From Enterobacter sp. Ag1 (GTDB lineage Bacteria > Pseudomonadota > Gammaproteobacteria > Enterobacterales > Enterobacteriaceae): a DNA stretch of 64,000 nucleotides. The notes beneath the pieces are model-generated. The model worked only from the letters and a program-made list of their open reading frames with translations. It searched no databases and was not told the origin of the DNA. The number at the start of each line of letters is the position of its first letter. Position 1 is the first letter of the stretch. The stretch covers positions 62,008 to 126,007 of the forward strand of contig AKXM01000015.1 of NCBI GenBank assembly GCA_000277545.1, in the 5' to 3' direction. Of the stretch, positions 47,044 through 57,459 are shown one piece after another. The position numbers and the translations under genes are program-made.

Positions 47044-47472
47044 TTAACCCAAAGCCACCATCAGTGCGCCGCAGGTGATAAGCGCCACGCCTATCCCGGC
47101 AATCAGCGACACTTTCTCACCAAACAGAATCACCGCCAGAATAACCGCGAACACCACGCTTAGCTTATCGATAGGGGCGACCTTCGACACGTCACCACTT
47201 TTGATTGCCATAAAATAGAACAGCCAGGACAGCGCCCCGGCCACGCCGCTTAACAAAATAAACAGCAGCGCTTTTTTATCGGCAAACACCGTACTAACAA
47301 GATTCAGTTTTCCCTGAACGACGACCACCCCAACTAAAAATAACGCCATGACCACAGCGCGAACGGCTGTGGCGGTATTGGCATCCAGATGCTGCAAACC
47401 AACTTTGCCAAAAATAGCGACCAGCGCTGCCGTAGCGGCAGACAACAGGGCGTAGACTAACCATGCGCTCAT
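47044..47472 (-). CDS. Half-size EamA/DMT-family transporter
   Basis: Membrane protein of 142 residues with about five hydrophobic segments (for example WLVYALLSAATAALVAIFG and VVFAVILAVILFGEKVSLIA). It is a single EamA unit, half the usual 10-helix DMT transporter, and so presumably works as a dimer. The substrate is unknown. A GAGGAG ribosome site precedes the ATG. In E. coli K-12 potE-speF occupy the pgm-kdpE interval; here this gene does. Adjacent to kdpE but with a 36-bp gap and no evident shared function. Confidence 0.85.
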   Translation of the reverse strand: MSAWLVYALLSAATAALVAIFGKVGLQHLDANTATAVRAVVMALFLVGVVVVQGKLNLVSTVFADKKALLFILLSGVAGALSWLFYFMAIKSGDVSKVAPIDKLSVVFAVILAVILFGEKVSLIAGIGVALITCGALMVALG

Positions 47473-47508
47473 AACGGGCTCCTCTTGAACGAGCCAGAGA
47501 TTACTCCT

Positions 47509-48186
47509 TCAGAGCATAAAACGGTAGCCGATCCCGGTTTCGGTGAGCAGATGGCGAGGGCGAGCGGGGTCGCTCTCCAGCTTCTGGCGCAGGTGGCCCA
47601 TATAAATGCGCAGATAGTGGCTGTGTTCCACGGCATTCGGGCCCCAAACCTGATTAAGCAACTGGCGCTGGGTCAGGACTTTGCCGTGATTATTCAGCAG
47701 GGTTGCCAGCAGGCGGAACTCAATGGGGGTCAGGTGAATTTCCTCTTCGCCGCGGGTAATACGGCGCGAGGCGAGGTCGACCCGAATTTCGGAAAACTGA
47801 TAAACCGGATCGGGCTGAACGGTGCTGGCGTGGCGGCGCAGGGCGACGCGAAGCCTGGCCTGCAGTTCACCGATGCCAAACGGCTTGCTGAGAAAATCGT
47901 CTGCGCCAGCATCCAGGGCGGCAATCTTCGCCTGCTCGTCACTCCGGGCCGACAGGACGATGACCGGCGTCTGGCTCCACTGGCGAAAGTCACGAATAAA
48001 ATCGATGCCGTCGCCGTCCGGCAGGCCGAGATCCAGAATCACCAGATCCGGCTTGCGGGTGGCGGCTTCAATCAGGCCGCGCTGCAGGGTTTCGGCATCA
48101 AACACGCGCAACGATTCATCTTCCAGCGCGGTGCGCAGAAAGCGGCGGATCTCTTTTTCATCCTCAATTATCAGAACCGTTGTCAC
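47509..48186 (-). CDS. kdpE: KDP operon response regulator KdpE
   Basis: OmpR/PhoB-family activator of kdpFABC under K+ limitation. 225 residues: receiver domain with phospho-Asp in LVILDLGLPDGDG near 52 and Lys in FGIGELQARL region, then winged helix DNA-binding domain (LTPIEFRLLATLLNN). Overlaps kdpD by 4 nt. Confidence 0.98.
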   Translation of the reverse strand: MTTVLIIEDEKEIRRFLRTALEDESLRVFDAETLQRGLIEAATRKPDLVILDLGLPDGDGIDFIRDFRQWSQTPVIVLSARSDEQAKIAALDAGADDFLSKPFGIGELQARLRVALRRHASTVQPDPVYQFSEIRVDLASRRITRGEEEIHLTPIEFRLLATLLNNHGKVLTQRQLLNQVWGPNAVEHSHYLRIYMGHLRQKLESDPARPRHLLTETGIGYRFML

Positions 48187-50870
48187 AGCACCTCAATCAT
48201 TTCAGGGAGTTCGGGGGGAGGCGATAAAGGTAGCACAACGTGGAAGCTGGCACCGCCTTCCGGGCGGTTAAGCGCATAAATTGTGCCGCCGTGAACTTCA
48301 ACAATCGCCCGGCAGATAGCCAGCCCAAGCCCAACGCCTGGAATAGCTGACTCTTTGTTACCGCGGGCAAATTTATCAAAAATCAGCAGCTCTTTACCAG
48401 CGGGAACCCCCGGGCCGCTGTCCCAAACTTCCAGGTCCAGCTTGTCTGCTGTCGAGGTCGCTTTAATACCGATGTTGGCTTTATAACCGGCATATTTAAC
48501 CGCATTCTCCAGCAGGTTGATCAGCACGCGTTCGAACAGCGGGCCGTCGACTTCAATCAGCATCAGCGGATCAGGCAAATTAAGGGCGATATGGCGGCCG
48601 CCGAGGCCCGGTTCGAGCATCTTCAGCGCGCTGCCGACGACTTCCTCTAGCGTCAGCCACTCCTTGCGAAGGTTAAAACCGCCCGACTGAATGCGGGCCA
48701 TATCCAGCAGATTATTCACCAGCCGGGTGGTGTTCAGCACATGCTGACGGATTTCGTTGGCCTGCGGGGCATGTTTTGATCCCTCACTGGCGAGATCCAG
48801 CGTGAGGATTTCTGCCTGGCCAAACAGCACGGTCAGCGGCGTGCGCAGGTCGTGCGAAAGCGCGGCCAGCAGCGAGTTGCGGATTTGCTCCCGTTCGCTG
48901 GAAAGCCGGGCCTGTTCTTCGCTGGCGGTGAGCAGCAGCCTGTCGAGCGCGGTGGCCACCAGCAGGGTAAAGGTTTCCAGCAGGCGCTGCTGTTCGGGGA
49001 TCATCAGCTGGCGCAGATTCTCCGGCTCAACGACCAGCAGACCCAGGGTCCTTTCCGTGGTGCTAAGCGGCAGGATGCGGTAGGGCACGCCCGGCAGCGT
49101 GTCCGTTCCGGCACCGGCGGGCTGGCCTTTATCAAAGCTCCAGCGGGCAATCGCTTCATCCCACTGAGCGGGTTCCCCTTCGGCTGCGATACGGCTGAGT
49201 TTCCCGTGATCGTCCGGCAGCAGCAGCAGGCTGCGGGCCTGGAAGGTGTTGTTAATAAACTGCACGCTGGTGGCGGCGACGTCCTGCGGCGTGCGGTCAT
49301 CGGCCAGAGCTTTAGACATTTCATACAGATGACGGGTGCGCTGTTCCCGGTAGCGGGCGATGCGTGCCTGATAACGTACCCCGGCGGTCAGATTACCGAT
49401 CACCAGCCCGACGGTGAGCATTACGCCGAAGGTCAGCAGATACTGAACATCCGACACGGCGAGCGTGCCTCGCGGCGCAATAAAGAACAGGTCGAAGCTA
49501 ATCACGTTGATGACCGTCGCGAGGACGGACGGCCAGCGGCCATAAAACAGCGCTACCATCACCACACCAAGCAGGTAGATCATCACCAGGTTGGCGGCAT
49601 CAAAGGCCACCAGCCACTGATTGGCGATAAAGGTAATAAACGCACAGAGCACCACCGCCACGGCGCAGCCGCGCAGTTGAATGCGCCATTTCTCGCTTAG
49701 CGTTCTGGTGTCCGGTGCTCTGGTCGGGGAGGGGAGCGGTTTTTCATCCAGCGCAACAATCACCAGATCGAGGTCCGGAGCGCGTTTGGCTAACCGGTCG
49801 GCGAAAGACGTACGGTGCCACCAGCGGCGCGTGGTATGACGGCCAATAATGATTTTGCCGAGATTGTGTTCGCGGGCGTAGCGCAACACCGCTTTTTCTT
49901 CATTAGGGTCGGCAAGCGTGGCGGTTTCGGCTCCCAGCTCCTGGGCGAGCCGCAGAGCGCTTAAAATGGTCCGGCGCTGATGTTCCGGCAGGCGGTGAAG
50001 CTGCGGCGTTTCGACGTAGACGGCGTGCCAGACGCTGCCGAGCTTGGCGGCAAGGCGAGCGGCGGTGCGAACCAGTTTTTCATTGCCGTTGCTATGGCCG
50101 ATGCACAGCAGAATGGCGTCCCGCGTGTGCCAGACTTTTTCCTGCCCCTGGTTGTCCCGCCAGGCGCGCATCTGATCGTCAACGCGGTCGGCTGTGCGTC
50201 GCAAGGCCAGCTCTCGCAGCGCTATCAGGTTGCCTTTACGGAAGAAGTGCTCGATGGCGCGTTCGGCCTGGCCGGAGATATAAACTTTGCCTTCGTGCAG
50301 GCGCTGGCGCAGATCGTCCGGCGGCAGGTCAACCAGCACGACTTCGTCGGCGGCGTCGAAAATAGGGTCGGGGACGGTCTCGCGTACCTGGATCCCGGTT
50401 ACCCCGCCCACTACGTCATTCAGGCTTTCCAGATGCTGAACGTTGACGGATGTCAGGACGTCGATCCCGGCTTCAAGCAGCTCTTCCACGTCCTGCCAGC
50501 GTTTAGGATGGCGCGAGCCTGGCGCGTTACTGTGCGCCAGTTCGTCCATCAGAATCAGGGCAGGGTTGCGGGCGAGGGCGGCGTCCAGGTCAAACTCCTG
50601 AACCAGACGCCCCCGGTGGTGAATACGACGAGGGGGCTGAATCGTCAGCCCCTTTAACAGTTCGGCAGTTTCCTGGCGGCCGTGGGTTTCCACCACGCCT
50701 ACCAGCACATCGAGGCCCTGCGCCCGCAGGCGCTGCGCCTCCTGAAGCATCGCGTAGGTTTTCCCGACGCCTGCACAGGCGCCGAAGAAGATTTTCAGTT
50801 TCCCACGCGGCTGGCGGTTGACTTTCTCCAGCAGCTTATCGGGGTTGGGGCGCAGCGGCTCCTCGGTCAT
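48183..50870 (-). CDS. kdpD: Sensor histidine kinase KdpD
   Basis: K+/osmotic sensor kinase. 895 residues: N-terminal KdpD domain with Walker A GACAGVGKTY near 31, USP-like domain (about 250-370), four closely spaced membrane segments (about 400-500), GAF-like domain, HisKA with phospho-His in LAALSHDLRTPLT near 674 and HATPase with N, G1 and G2 boxes (LLENAVKYAG, EVWDSGPGVP, GVGLGLAI). Begins 12 bp after kdpC. Confidence 0.98.
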   Translation of the reverse strand: MTEEPLRPNPDKLLEKVNRQPRGKLKIFFGACAGVGKTYAMLQEAQRLRAQGLDVLVGVVETHGRQETAELLKGLTIQPPRRIHHRGRLVQEFDLDAALARNPALILMDELAHSNAPGSRHPKRWQDVEELLEAGIDVLTSVNVQHLESLNDVVGGVTGIQVRETVPDPIFDAADEVVLVDLPPDDLRQRLHEGKVYISGQAERAIEHFFRKGNLIALRELALRRTADRVDDQMRAWRDNQGQEKVWHTRDAILLCIGHSNGNEKLVRTAARLAAKLGSVWHAVYVETPQLHRLPEHQRRTILSALRLAQELGAETATLADPNEEKAVLRYAREHNLGKIIIGRHTTRRWWHRTSFADRLAKRAPDLDLVIVALDEKPLPSPTRAPDTRTLSEKWRIQLRGCAVAVVLCAFITFIANQWLVAFDAANLVMIYLLGVVMVALFYGRWPSVLATVINVISFDLFFIAPRGTLAVSDVQYLLTFGVMLTVGLVIGNLTAGVRYQARIARYREQRTRHLYEMSKALADDRTPQDVAATSVQFINNTFQARSLLLLPDDHGKLSRIAAEGEPAQWDEAIARWSFDKGQPAGAGTDTLPGVPYRILPLSTTERTLGLLVVEPENLRQLMIPEQQRLLETFTLLVATALDRLLLTASEEQARLSSEREQIRNSLLAALSHDLRTPLTVLFGQAEILTLDLASEGSKHAPQANEIRQHVLNTTRLVNNLLDMARIQSGGFNLRKEWLTLEEVVGSALKMLEPGLGGRHIALNLPDPLMLIEVDGPLFERVLINLLENAVKYAGYKANIGIKATSTADKLDLEVWDSGPGVPAGKELLIFDKFARGNKESAIPGVGLGLAICRAIVEVHGGTIYALNRPEGGASFHVVLPLSPPPELPEMIEVL

Positions 50871-50882
50871 AACACGTCCTTT

Positions 50883-51458
50883 TTACTTCGCCTGGAGATG
50901 GTCCAGCGCCAGGTTCAGCTTAACGATATTCACTACCGGCATGCCGATAAAATTCACCAGCGGCGTGGTGGTGTTTTCCGCCACCAGGCGAGCGATTTGC
51001 TCCACCGGCAGATTTCTGGCTTTCGCTACCCGCGGGATTTGCCACGCGGTCGCCTCAGGAGAAAGCTGCCCGTCCAGGCCGCTGGCGGAGGTGGTGACTA
51101 AGTCAACGGGTACCGCTGGATTAGCCTCCGGGTTAGCCGCACGCAGCGTACTAACGCGAGCCTTAACCTCTTTGTCCAGCTCCGGGTTGCTGGCCGCAAG
51201 GTTGCTGCCGCCGGATGCCATTGGATTATAGGGGCTATCCGAGGTGGCAGAGGGGCGGCCCTGGAAATATTTTGCGTTAGTGAAGTCCTGACCAATCAGT
51301 TCTGAACCGCGAACCTTGCCGTCTTCAACGATTAACGAGCCGTTGGCCTGAGCCGGGAACCACCATTGCCCCAGCAGCGTGGCGAGGAGGGGATAAACCC
51401 CTCCGGTAATCAGCGTCAGGATAATCAGCAGTAATAAAGCGGGGCGTAACGTAGCCAT
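50883..51458 (-). CDS. kdpC: K+-transporting ATPase subunit KdpC
   Basis: Membrane-anchored accessory subunit of the Kdp pump. 191 residues with one N-terminal helix ([21 protein letters not shown]) and an extracytoplasmic domain containing [17 protein letters not shown] and the late [10 protein letters not shown]. Twelve bp downstream of kdpB. Confidence 0.98.
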   Translation of the reverse strand: MATLRPALLLLIILTLITGGVYPLLATLLGQWWFPAQANGSLIVEDGKVRGSELIGQDFTNAKYFQGRPSATSDSPYNPMASGGSNLAASNPELDKEVKARVSTLRAANPEANPAVPVDLVTTSASGLDGQLSPEATAWQIPRVAKARNLPVEQIARLVAENTTTPLVNFIGMPVVNIVKLNLALDHLQAK

Positions 51459-51470
51459 GTTCTTTTCCTC

Positions 51471-53519
51471 TTAGACCAGACCGAGTACGGTCAGGATCAC
51501 GTCAATCACTTTGATACCAATAAACGGCACGACGATGCCGCCCAGGCCATAGATCCACAGGTTGCGGCGCAGCATCGCGGCAGCGCTCAGCGGCTTGTAG
51601 CTAATGCCTTTTAGCGCCAGCGGAATGAGGCAGATGATGATCAGCGCATTGAAGATCACCGCGCTCAAGATGGCCGAAGCCGGGGAGTGCAGGTGCATCA
51701 CGTTCAGCGCGTTCAGCTGCGGGTAAGTCACCGCAAACGCCGCCGGGATAATGGCGAAGTATTTCGCTACGTCGTTAGCAATACTGAAGGTGGTCAGTGA
51801 CCCGCGAGTCATCAGCATTTGTTTCCCGATGTGCACCACTTCAATCAGCTTGGTTGGGTTAGAGTCCAGGTCAACCATGTTCCCGGCCTCCTTCGCTGCC
51901 TGAGTCCCGGAGTTCATGGCTACCGCTACGTCGGCCTGCGCCAGGGCAGGGGCGTCGTTGGTGCCGTCGCCGGTCATCGCCACCAAACGTCCTTCGGCTT
52001 GATACTGGCGAATCAGCGCCAGCTTGGCTTCCGGTGTGGCTTCAGAAAGGAAGTCATCCACCCCGGCTTCGGCGGCAATCGCCGCGGCGGTCAGGCGGTT
52101 ATCCCCGGTGATCATCACCGTTTTGATGCCCATCTGGCGCAGCTGTGCGAAACGCTCTTTAATGCCGCCTTTCACGATGTCTTTCAGCGCGATTACGCCC
52201 AGCACGTTAGCGCCTTCGGCAACCACCAGCGGCGTACCGCCCTGGCGAGCCACGCCTTCAACCAGCGTGTCGACCTGGGCCGGGAAGTGGCCGTTGTTCA
52301 CTTCTACGTGGCGGCGGATGGCATCCACAGAACCTTTGCGGATCATGCGGTCCTGAATATTGATGCCGCTCATACGGGTTTGCGCGGTAAACGGCACAAA
52401 CGTTGCCTGCAGGTTCTGCACGTCGCGTTCACGCAGGTTAAAGCGCTGTTTTGCCAGCACCACGATACTGCGGCCTTCTGGCGTTTCATCCGCCAGTGAG
52501 GCCAGCTGCGCGGCATCGGCCAGCTCTTTTTCATCCACGCCAGGGGCAGGGAGGAAGGCGGAGGCCTGGCGGTTACCGAGCGTGATGGTGCCGGTCTTAT
52601 CCAGCAGCAGGACGTCGATATCCCCGGCGGCTTCTACCGCCCGGCCGCTGGTGGCGATCACGTTCGCACCCAGCATGCGGCTCATCCCGGCCACACCGAT
52701 GGCGGAAAGCAGGCCGCCGATGGTGGTTGGGATCAGGCAGACCAGCAGGGCTACCAGCACGGTTACGCTAGCCGCTTGGCCGCCGTAGGCAGAGAACGGC
52801 CACAGGGTTGCGGTCGCCAGCAGCAGGACGATTGTCAGCGCTACCAGCAGGATAGTCAGGGCGATTTCGTTCGGCGTTTTACGACGCTGGGCGCTTTCCA
52901 CCATGGCAATCATGCGGTCGAGGAAGGTTTCCCCTGGGTTAACGCTGCACTGGATGACCAGCCAGTCGGACAGAATGCGCGTCCCGCCGGTCACCGAGGC
53001 AAAGTCGCCGCCGGACTCACGGATAACCGGGGCGGATTCCCCGGTGATGGCGCTTTCATCCACCGACGCGCCGCCCTCAAGGACTTCGCCATCGCAAGGG
53101 ATGATGTCCCCGGCTTCCACCAGCACGACGTCGCCTTTACGCAGATCGGCCGCCGGAATGTGGTCCACCTGCGCATCATGCTGCGGGCTGCGCAGTTTGC
53201 GTGCCCAACTGGTTTTTTTCACCCCTTTCAGGCTGTTCGCCTGTGCCTTGCTGCGGCCTTCTGCCAGCGCTTCAGCAAAGTTGGCGAACAGCACGGTAAA
53301 CCACAGCCACAGGCTGATGGCGAGCGTGAAGAGGGCATCCCCCTGCTGCAGGCCGGTGAACATCGCTATCCCGAGCAGGGTAGTGATGATGCTCCCCACC
53401 CAGACGATAAACATCACCGGGTTGCGCCACTGCACCTGCGGGGCGAGCTTTTTAAAAGAATCAATTAGCGCCTGACGGATCAGACCAGGTTCAAACAGCG
53501 CCTGTTGCTTGCGACTCAT
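51471..53519 (-). CDS. kdpB: K+-transporting P-type ATPase KdpB
   Basis: Catalytic P-type ATPase subunit that energises K+ uptake through KdpA. 682 residues from ATG 53519, E. coli length; phosphorylated Asp307 in [14 protein letters not shown], dephosphorylation motif [11 protein letters not shown] (TGES) near 161 including the regulatory Ser162, and [14 protein letters not shown] hinge. The frame to 53564 runs into kdpA and is not used. Confidence 0.98.
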   Translation of the reverse strand: MSRKQQALFEPGLIRQALIDSFKKLAPQVQWRNPVMFIVWVGSIITTLLGIAMFTGLQQGDALFTLAISLWLWFTVLFANFAEALAEGRSKAQANSLKGVKKTSWARKLRSPQHDAQVDHIPAADLRKGDVVLVEAGDIIPCDGEVLEGGASVDESAITGESAPVIRESGGDFASVTGGTRILSDWLVIQCSVNPGETFLDRMIAMVESAQRRKTPNEIALTILLVALTIVLLLATATLWPFSAYGGQAASVTVLVALLVCLIPTTIGGLLSAIGVAGMSRMLGANVIATSGRAVEAAGDIDVLLLDKTGTITLGNRQASAFLPAPGVDEKELADAAQLASLADETPEGRSIVVLAKQRFNLRERDVQNLQATFVPFTAQTRMSGINIQDRMIRKGSVDAIRRHVEVNNGHFPAQVDTLVEGVARQGGTPLVVAEGANVLGVIALKDIVKGGIKERFAQLRQMGIKTVMITGDNRLTAAAIAAEAGVDDFLSEATPEAKLALIRQYQAEGRLVAMTGDGTNDAPALAQADVAVAMNSGTQAAKEAGNMVDLDSNPTKLIEVVHIGKQMLMTRGSLTTFSIANDVAKYFAIIPAAFAVTYPQLNALNVMHLHSPASAILSAVIFNALIIICLIPLALKGISYKPLSAAAMLRRNLWIYGLGGIVVPFIGIKVIDVILTVLGLV

Positions 53520-53532
53520 GGAAGCCTCGTAA

Positions 53533-55218
53533 TCAGAAATTAACCAGAGAAAGGTGTTCCGCAACCGGGCCTAAAGCGAGGGCGGGGATAAAGGTCAGGG
53601 CGCCAACCAGCAGCACTGTCCCAATCAGTAAACCGATAAACAGCGGGCCGTGCGTTGGCAGCGTACCGATGCTGACGGCCTGGGATTTTTTCGCGGCCAG
53701 GGAACCGGCAATTGCCATCACCGGGATAATCACCCCAAAGCGGCCAAACCACATGCATACGGCCAGCAGAACGTTCCAGAACGGCGTGTTGGTGCTCAGG
53801 CCGGCGAAGGCGCTACCGTTATTGTTTGCGGCGGAAGAAACCGCATACAGCACCTCGCTGAAGCCGTGGATCCCTGGGTTTGCCATGCCGCTACGGCCTG
53901 CATCCGTCATCATCGCCAGCGCGGTGCCGAGCAGCACCAGGGCAGGGGTGATAAGAATGGCCAGCGAAGTCATCTTCATTTCCGGCACGTCAATTTTCTT
54001 ACCCAGGTATTCCGGGGTACGCCCAATCATCAGCCCGGCGATAAACACGGCCAGCAGGACGAACAGCAGCATGCCGTACAGGCCAGCGCCTACGCCGCCG
54101 AAGACCACTTCACCAATCTGCATCAGCCACATTGGCACCATGCCGCCCAGCGCCGTAAAGGAGTCATGCATGGCGTTGACCGCCCCGCAGGATGCGGCGG
54201 TAGTAATCACCGCGAACAGGCTGCTATTCAGAATGCCGAAGCGGCTCTCTTTGCCTTCCATGTTAATGCTGCTGTTGGCACCCAACTGGATAAAGTGCGG
54301 GTTGCCCTGCAGCTCGGCCCACATCACTACCACCACGCAGACCACGAAGATAATGGTCATCGCCCAAAGCAGCGCGCGGCCCTGACGGCGGTCACCCACG
54401 GCTTCACCAAAGGCGAAGCAGAGCGCGGCCGGGATCAGGAAGATGGAAACCATCTGCACGAAGTTGGTCAGCGCCGTAGGGTTCTCAAACGGGTGAGAGG
54501 AGTTAGCGTTGAAGAAGCCCCCGCCGTTGGTTCCCAGCATTTTAATCGCTTCCTGAGAAGCCACCGGCCCCATCGGCAGCAGGTGCTGAACGCCTTCAAT
54601 GGTGGTGTAAGGCTGGTAAGCAGAGAAGTTCTGCAGCGAACCCTGGCTGATAAAGAACAGCGCCATCACTAGCGAGATTGGCAGCAGGATGTACAGCGTA
54701 ACGCGGGTTAAATCGACCCAGGCGTTGCCCAGCGTGCTGGTGGAATGGCGAGAGAAACCACGGATCAGCGCAAACACTACGGCAATGCCGGTGGCGGCAG
54801 AAACGAAGTTTTGTACCGTCAGGCCCACCATCTGGCTGAAGTAGCTCAGCGTGGTTTCGCCGCCGTAAGACTGCCAGTTAGTGTTGGAGACAAAACTGAC
54901 GGCAGTGTTCAGCGCCAGATGCCAGGAGAGGCCCGGCAGATGCTGCGGGTTAAGCGGCAAACTGTCCTGGAACAGCAGCATCGCGAACAGCAGGATCAGC
55001 CCAAAAACGTTAAATGCCAGAATCGCCATCAGATAGCGTTTCCAGCCCATTTCTTCACCTTTGCTGCCCATCAGGGACCACAAAATGGGCTCAATGCGGC
55101 CCACGATCGGCAGCGGTTCGCCGTCGATCAGTCGTGCCAGCACGGCGCCCAGCGGTTTCGCAAGGGCAAAGAGCACCAGCAGGAAGCTGGCGATCAGTAA
55201 AAATCCGGACGCAGCCAT
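53533..55218 (-). CDS. kdpA: K+-transporting ATPase channel subunit KdpA
   Basis: SKT-family channel-like subunit with the selectivity filter. 561 residues and about ten membrane segments; filter-type loops are seen in [45 protein letters not shown] and [13 protein letters not shown]. The Gly in the third loop (CGAV) is the residue whose Ser variant relaxes ion selectivity in E. coli. Its ATG overlaps the kdpF stop by one base. Confidence 0.98.
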   Translation of the reverse strand: MAASGFLLIASFLLVLFALAKPLGAVLARLIDGEPLPIVGRIEPILWSLMGSKGEEMGWKRYLMAILAFNVFGLILLFAMLLFQDSLPLNPQHLPGLSWHLALNTAVSFVSNTNWQSYGGETTLSYFSQMVGLTVQNFVSAATGIAVVFALIRGFSRHSTSTLGNAWVDLTRVTLYILLPISLVMALFFISQGSLQNFSAYQPYTTIEGVQHLLPMGPVASQEAIKMLGTNGGGFFNANSSHPFENPTALTNFVQMVSIFLIPAALCFAFGEAVGDRRQGRALLWAMTIIFVVCVVVVMWAELQGNPHFIQLGANSSINMEGKESRFGILNSSLFAVITTAASCGAVNAMHDSFTALGGMVPMWLMQIGEVVFGGVGAGLYGMLLFVLLAVFIAGLMIGRTPEYLGKKIDVPEMKMTSLAILITPALVLLGTALAMMTDAGRSGMANPGIHGFSEVLYAVSSAANNNGSAFAGLSTNTPFWNVLLAVCMWFGRFGVIIPVMAIAGSLAAKKSQAVSIGTLPTHGPLFIGLLIGTVLLVGALTFIPALALGPVAEHLSLVNF

Positions 55219-55307
55219 TAAAACGCCTCCGCTTTAATCAGGGCATAAACCAGGTAACCCAACAGCAAGAAGACCAGCACGATGCCGGTTATGACGCCTG
55301 CACTCAC
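55218..55307 (-). CDS. kdpF: K+-transporting ATPase small subunit KdpF
   Basis: A 29-residue single-helix protein that stabilises the KdpFABC complex. Translation from GTG 55307 gives [20 protein letters not shown] then YALIKAEAF, nearly identical to E. coli KdpF. GGAGGTGG lies upstream of the GTG. First gene of kdpFABCDE. Confidence 0.95.
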   Translation of the reverse strand: MSAGVITGIVLVFLLLGYLVYALIKAEAF

Positions 55308-55380
55308 AATCCACCTCCAACGGTGCGTTAAGCATTTCGCGGCAGAATAGGATTTCGGGTGAAAAGATGTCGTAAAAGTC

Positions 55381-55410
55381 CGGGGGCGGGGTGTAAAAAA
55401 AGTATAAAAA
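55381..55410 (-). promoter_or_regulatory. KdpE binding site of kdpFABC
   Basis: Minus strand TTTATACTTTTTTTACACCC followed by CGCCC; the same T-rich-then-C-rich string is the KdpE operator of E. coli. About 75 bp upstream of the kdpF GTG. Confidence 0.75.
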
Positions 55411-55419
55411 TGGCAAAAG

Positions 55420-55437
55420 CCATTAGTTAACTAATGG
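55420..55437. promoter_or_regulatory. 18-bp perfect palindrome between kdpF and ybfA
   Basis: CCATTAGTTAACTAATGG is identical to its reverse complement. It lies 10 bp upstream of the KdpE site and could be an operator for either side. Confidence 0.4.
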
Positions 55438-55620
55438 TTAGTATTTATTTAACCATTTTGTAACTTAATTACAGGTAAAAAGATAAATAGCGCACAAAAA
55501 AGTGCATTTATCTGGTCGGAGGAGTAGTAAACTTTCAAACAATGAGATAGTATTTTGACCAGATAACAAGTTTCGATTTTCCGACATGCGGTGTCGGTCA
55601 CACATTATGAGGAGAAGCCT

Positions 55621-55827
55621 ATGTCTTTATACAAAGAATACCCTGCGCATCAGGTCATCCTGCGTCGCACTTTCGCAGTCGCTGCCGGTGTGCTGGCGCT
55701 GCCTGTAATGCTGTTCTGGAAAGATCGCGCGCGTTTTTACAGCTACCTGCACCGCGTCTGGTCCAAAACCAGCGACAAGCCGGTGTGGATGGCGCAATCT
55801 GAAGCCGCCGCCTTCGATTATTACTAA
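55621..55827 (+). CDS. ybfA: YbfA, small DUF2517 protein
   Basis: Protein of 68 residues and unknown function, conserved beside kdp in enterics. One central hydrophobic stretch ([18 protein letters not shown]) suggests a membrane helix, followed by the nearly invariant [23 protein letters not shown] 55621 with GAGGAGAAG upstream; E. coli length. Own terminator follows. Confidence 0.93.
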   Translation: MSLYKEYPAHQVILRRTFAVAAGVLALPVMLFWKDRARFYSYLHRVWSKTSDKPVWMAQSEAAAFDYY

Positions 55828-55846
55828 AAGCTGAATCGATTTGACG

Positions 55847-55871
55847 AAAGCTACCTCCGGGTAGCTTTTTT
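55847..55871 (+). terminator. Rho-independent terminator of ybfA
   Basis: Stem AAAGCTACC/GGTAGCTTT followed by T-run. Confidence 0.8.
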
Positions 55872-56034
55872 GTTGCCTGCGTCTTGCTACACTGAGTTAA
55901 CAACTGAGATGCGGGCAGCCAGCGATGTCGCTTAGTCTGGCATTGGTATACTTCTGCTGCCCGGAATAACTTCCAATATTGAACCGTCGCCAACGCGCAA
56001 TGGCGGCGGTCAGGTAATGAATCCAGGGAGAGTT

Positions 56035-57444
56035 ATGCCTACCCATCTGGTCTGGTTCCGCAACGATCTACGTATTCACGATAACTACGCCTTACACGCC
56101 GCCTGCCTTAATCCCGATGCAAAAGTCATCGGATTTTTTGTCGTGACGCCCGAACAATGGCGGCAGCACGTCATGGCACCCAAACAGGTCGAATTTATCT
56201 TTGAGCATTTACGGGCATTGGGTCATGCCCTGGCCGGGCGTGGGATTGAACTTCATATCCAACAGGCTGCGGATTTTGCCGCGTCGATAGACTGTATAAA
56301 AGCGTTCTGCGTTGAACAAAAAGTCGATGCGCTTTTTTACAACTACCAGTATGAAGTTAACGAGCGTGCCCGTGACGCCGCGCTGGAAAAAGCTCTGAAT
56401 GTGGACGTTACCGTGCAGGGATTTGATGACAGCCTGCTGCTTGCACCGGGCAGCGTCACTACCGGCAACCACGAGATGTACAAAGTCTTTACCCCGTTCA
56501 GCAAGGCGTTTATTCGGCGTTTGCAGGAAGGGCTGCCGGAATGCGTGCCTGCGCCCAAAACCCGTGGAGAGTGCGACTTCAATGAACGCTTTGCGTTTGA
56601 TATGCCCCGTGAGGCGTTTGACCGCGAACTCTTCCCGGTGGGTGAGCCGGAGGCCATTGGCATGCTGCGTAAATTTTGCCTGCAGCCCGCTACCGACTAC
56701 CCGGAACAACGTGATTTCCCGGCGATAGAAGGCACCAGCCGGCTGTCGCCTTATCTGGCCACCGGCGTTTTGTCTCCGCGCCAGTGCCTGCATCGTCTGC
56801 TAAAAGAGCACCCTAAAGCGCTGGAGGGCGAAGCCGGAGCTACCTGGCTCAACGAACTCATCTGGCGCGAGTTTTACCGCCATCTGATGGTCGCGTACCC
56901 AAAACTTTGCCGTCACCAGCCGTTTATTGCCTGGACGGATAAAGTTCGCTGGAGCGGAAATAATGCATGGCTTGAAGCCTGGCAGCAGGGTAAAACGGGT
57001 TACCCCATTGTCGATGCGGCGATGCGGCAGCTGAACCAAACGGGCTGGATGCATAACCGTTTACGTATGGTCGTGGCGAGTTTTCTGGTGAAGGATTTGC
57101 TGATCGACTGGCGGCAGGGCGAGCGCTATTTTATGTCGCAGCTGATTGACGGAGATCTGGCGGCGAACAACGGCGGCTGGCAGTGGGCGGCTTCTACGGG
57201 CACCGACGCCGCGCCTTATTTTCGCATTTTTAACCCGACAACTCAGGGTGAACGCTTTGATGCTGAAGGGAATTTTATTCGCCACTGGCTACCTGAACTG
57301 AAAACTGTGCCAGGGAAACAGATTCATTCGCCGTGGGACTGGGCTGATAAACAAAAGCAAACGCTGGACTACCCGCGCCCGATTGTTGACCATAGGCAGG
57401 CCCGACTGAATACGCTTGCGGCTTATGAAGCGGCAAGAAAATAA
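56035..57444 (+). CDS. phrB: Deoxyribodipyrimidine photolyase PhrB
   Basis: Class I CPD photolyase that repairs thymine dimers with light, using FAD and an MTHF antenna. 469 residues: N-terminal photolyase domain (THLVWFRNDLRIHDNYAL) and FAD domain with WLNELIWREFYRH and IDGDLAANNGGWQWAAS; the tryptophan electron chain residues are present in these blocks. Start at 56035 after GGGAGAG. In E. coli ybgA precedes phrB; it is absent. Confidence 0.97.
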   Translation: MPTHLVWFRNDLRIHDNYALHAACLNPDAKVIGFFVVTPEQWRQHVMAPKQVEFIFEHLRALGHALAGRGIELHIQQAADFAASIDCIKAFCVEQKVDALFYNYQYEVNERARDAALEKALNVDVTVQGFDDSLLLAPGSVTTGNHEMYKVFTPFSKAFIRRLQEGLPECVPAPKTRGECDFNERFAFDMPREAFDRELFPVGEPEAIGMLRKFCLQPATDYPEQRDFPAIEGTSRLSPYLATGVLSPRQCLHRLLKEHPKALEGEAGATWLNELIWREFYRHLMVAYPKLCRHQPFIAWTDKVRWSGNNAWLEAWQQGKTGYPIVDAAMRQLNQTGWMHNRLRMVVASFLVKDLLIDWRQGERYFMSQLIDGDLAANNGGWQWAASTGTDAAPYFRIFNPTTQGERFDAEGNFIRHWLPELKTVPGKQIHSPWDWADKQKQTLDYPRPIVDHRQARLNTLAAYEAARK

Positions 57445-57459
57445 CCAAAGAGAATAATG

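Larger units (their letters stand above)
55308..55620. other. Divergent kdpF-ybfA control region
   Basis: 313 bp, AT-rich. Contains the KdpE site, an 18-bp perfect palindrome (55420-55437), a second inverted repeat AATGGTTA/TAACCATT sharing its right arm, and in the ybfA leader a small hairpin CCGAC/GTCGG near 55579-55595. No gene is seen. Confidence 0.65.
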
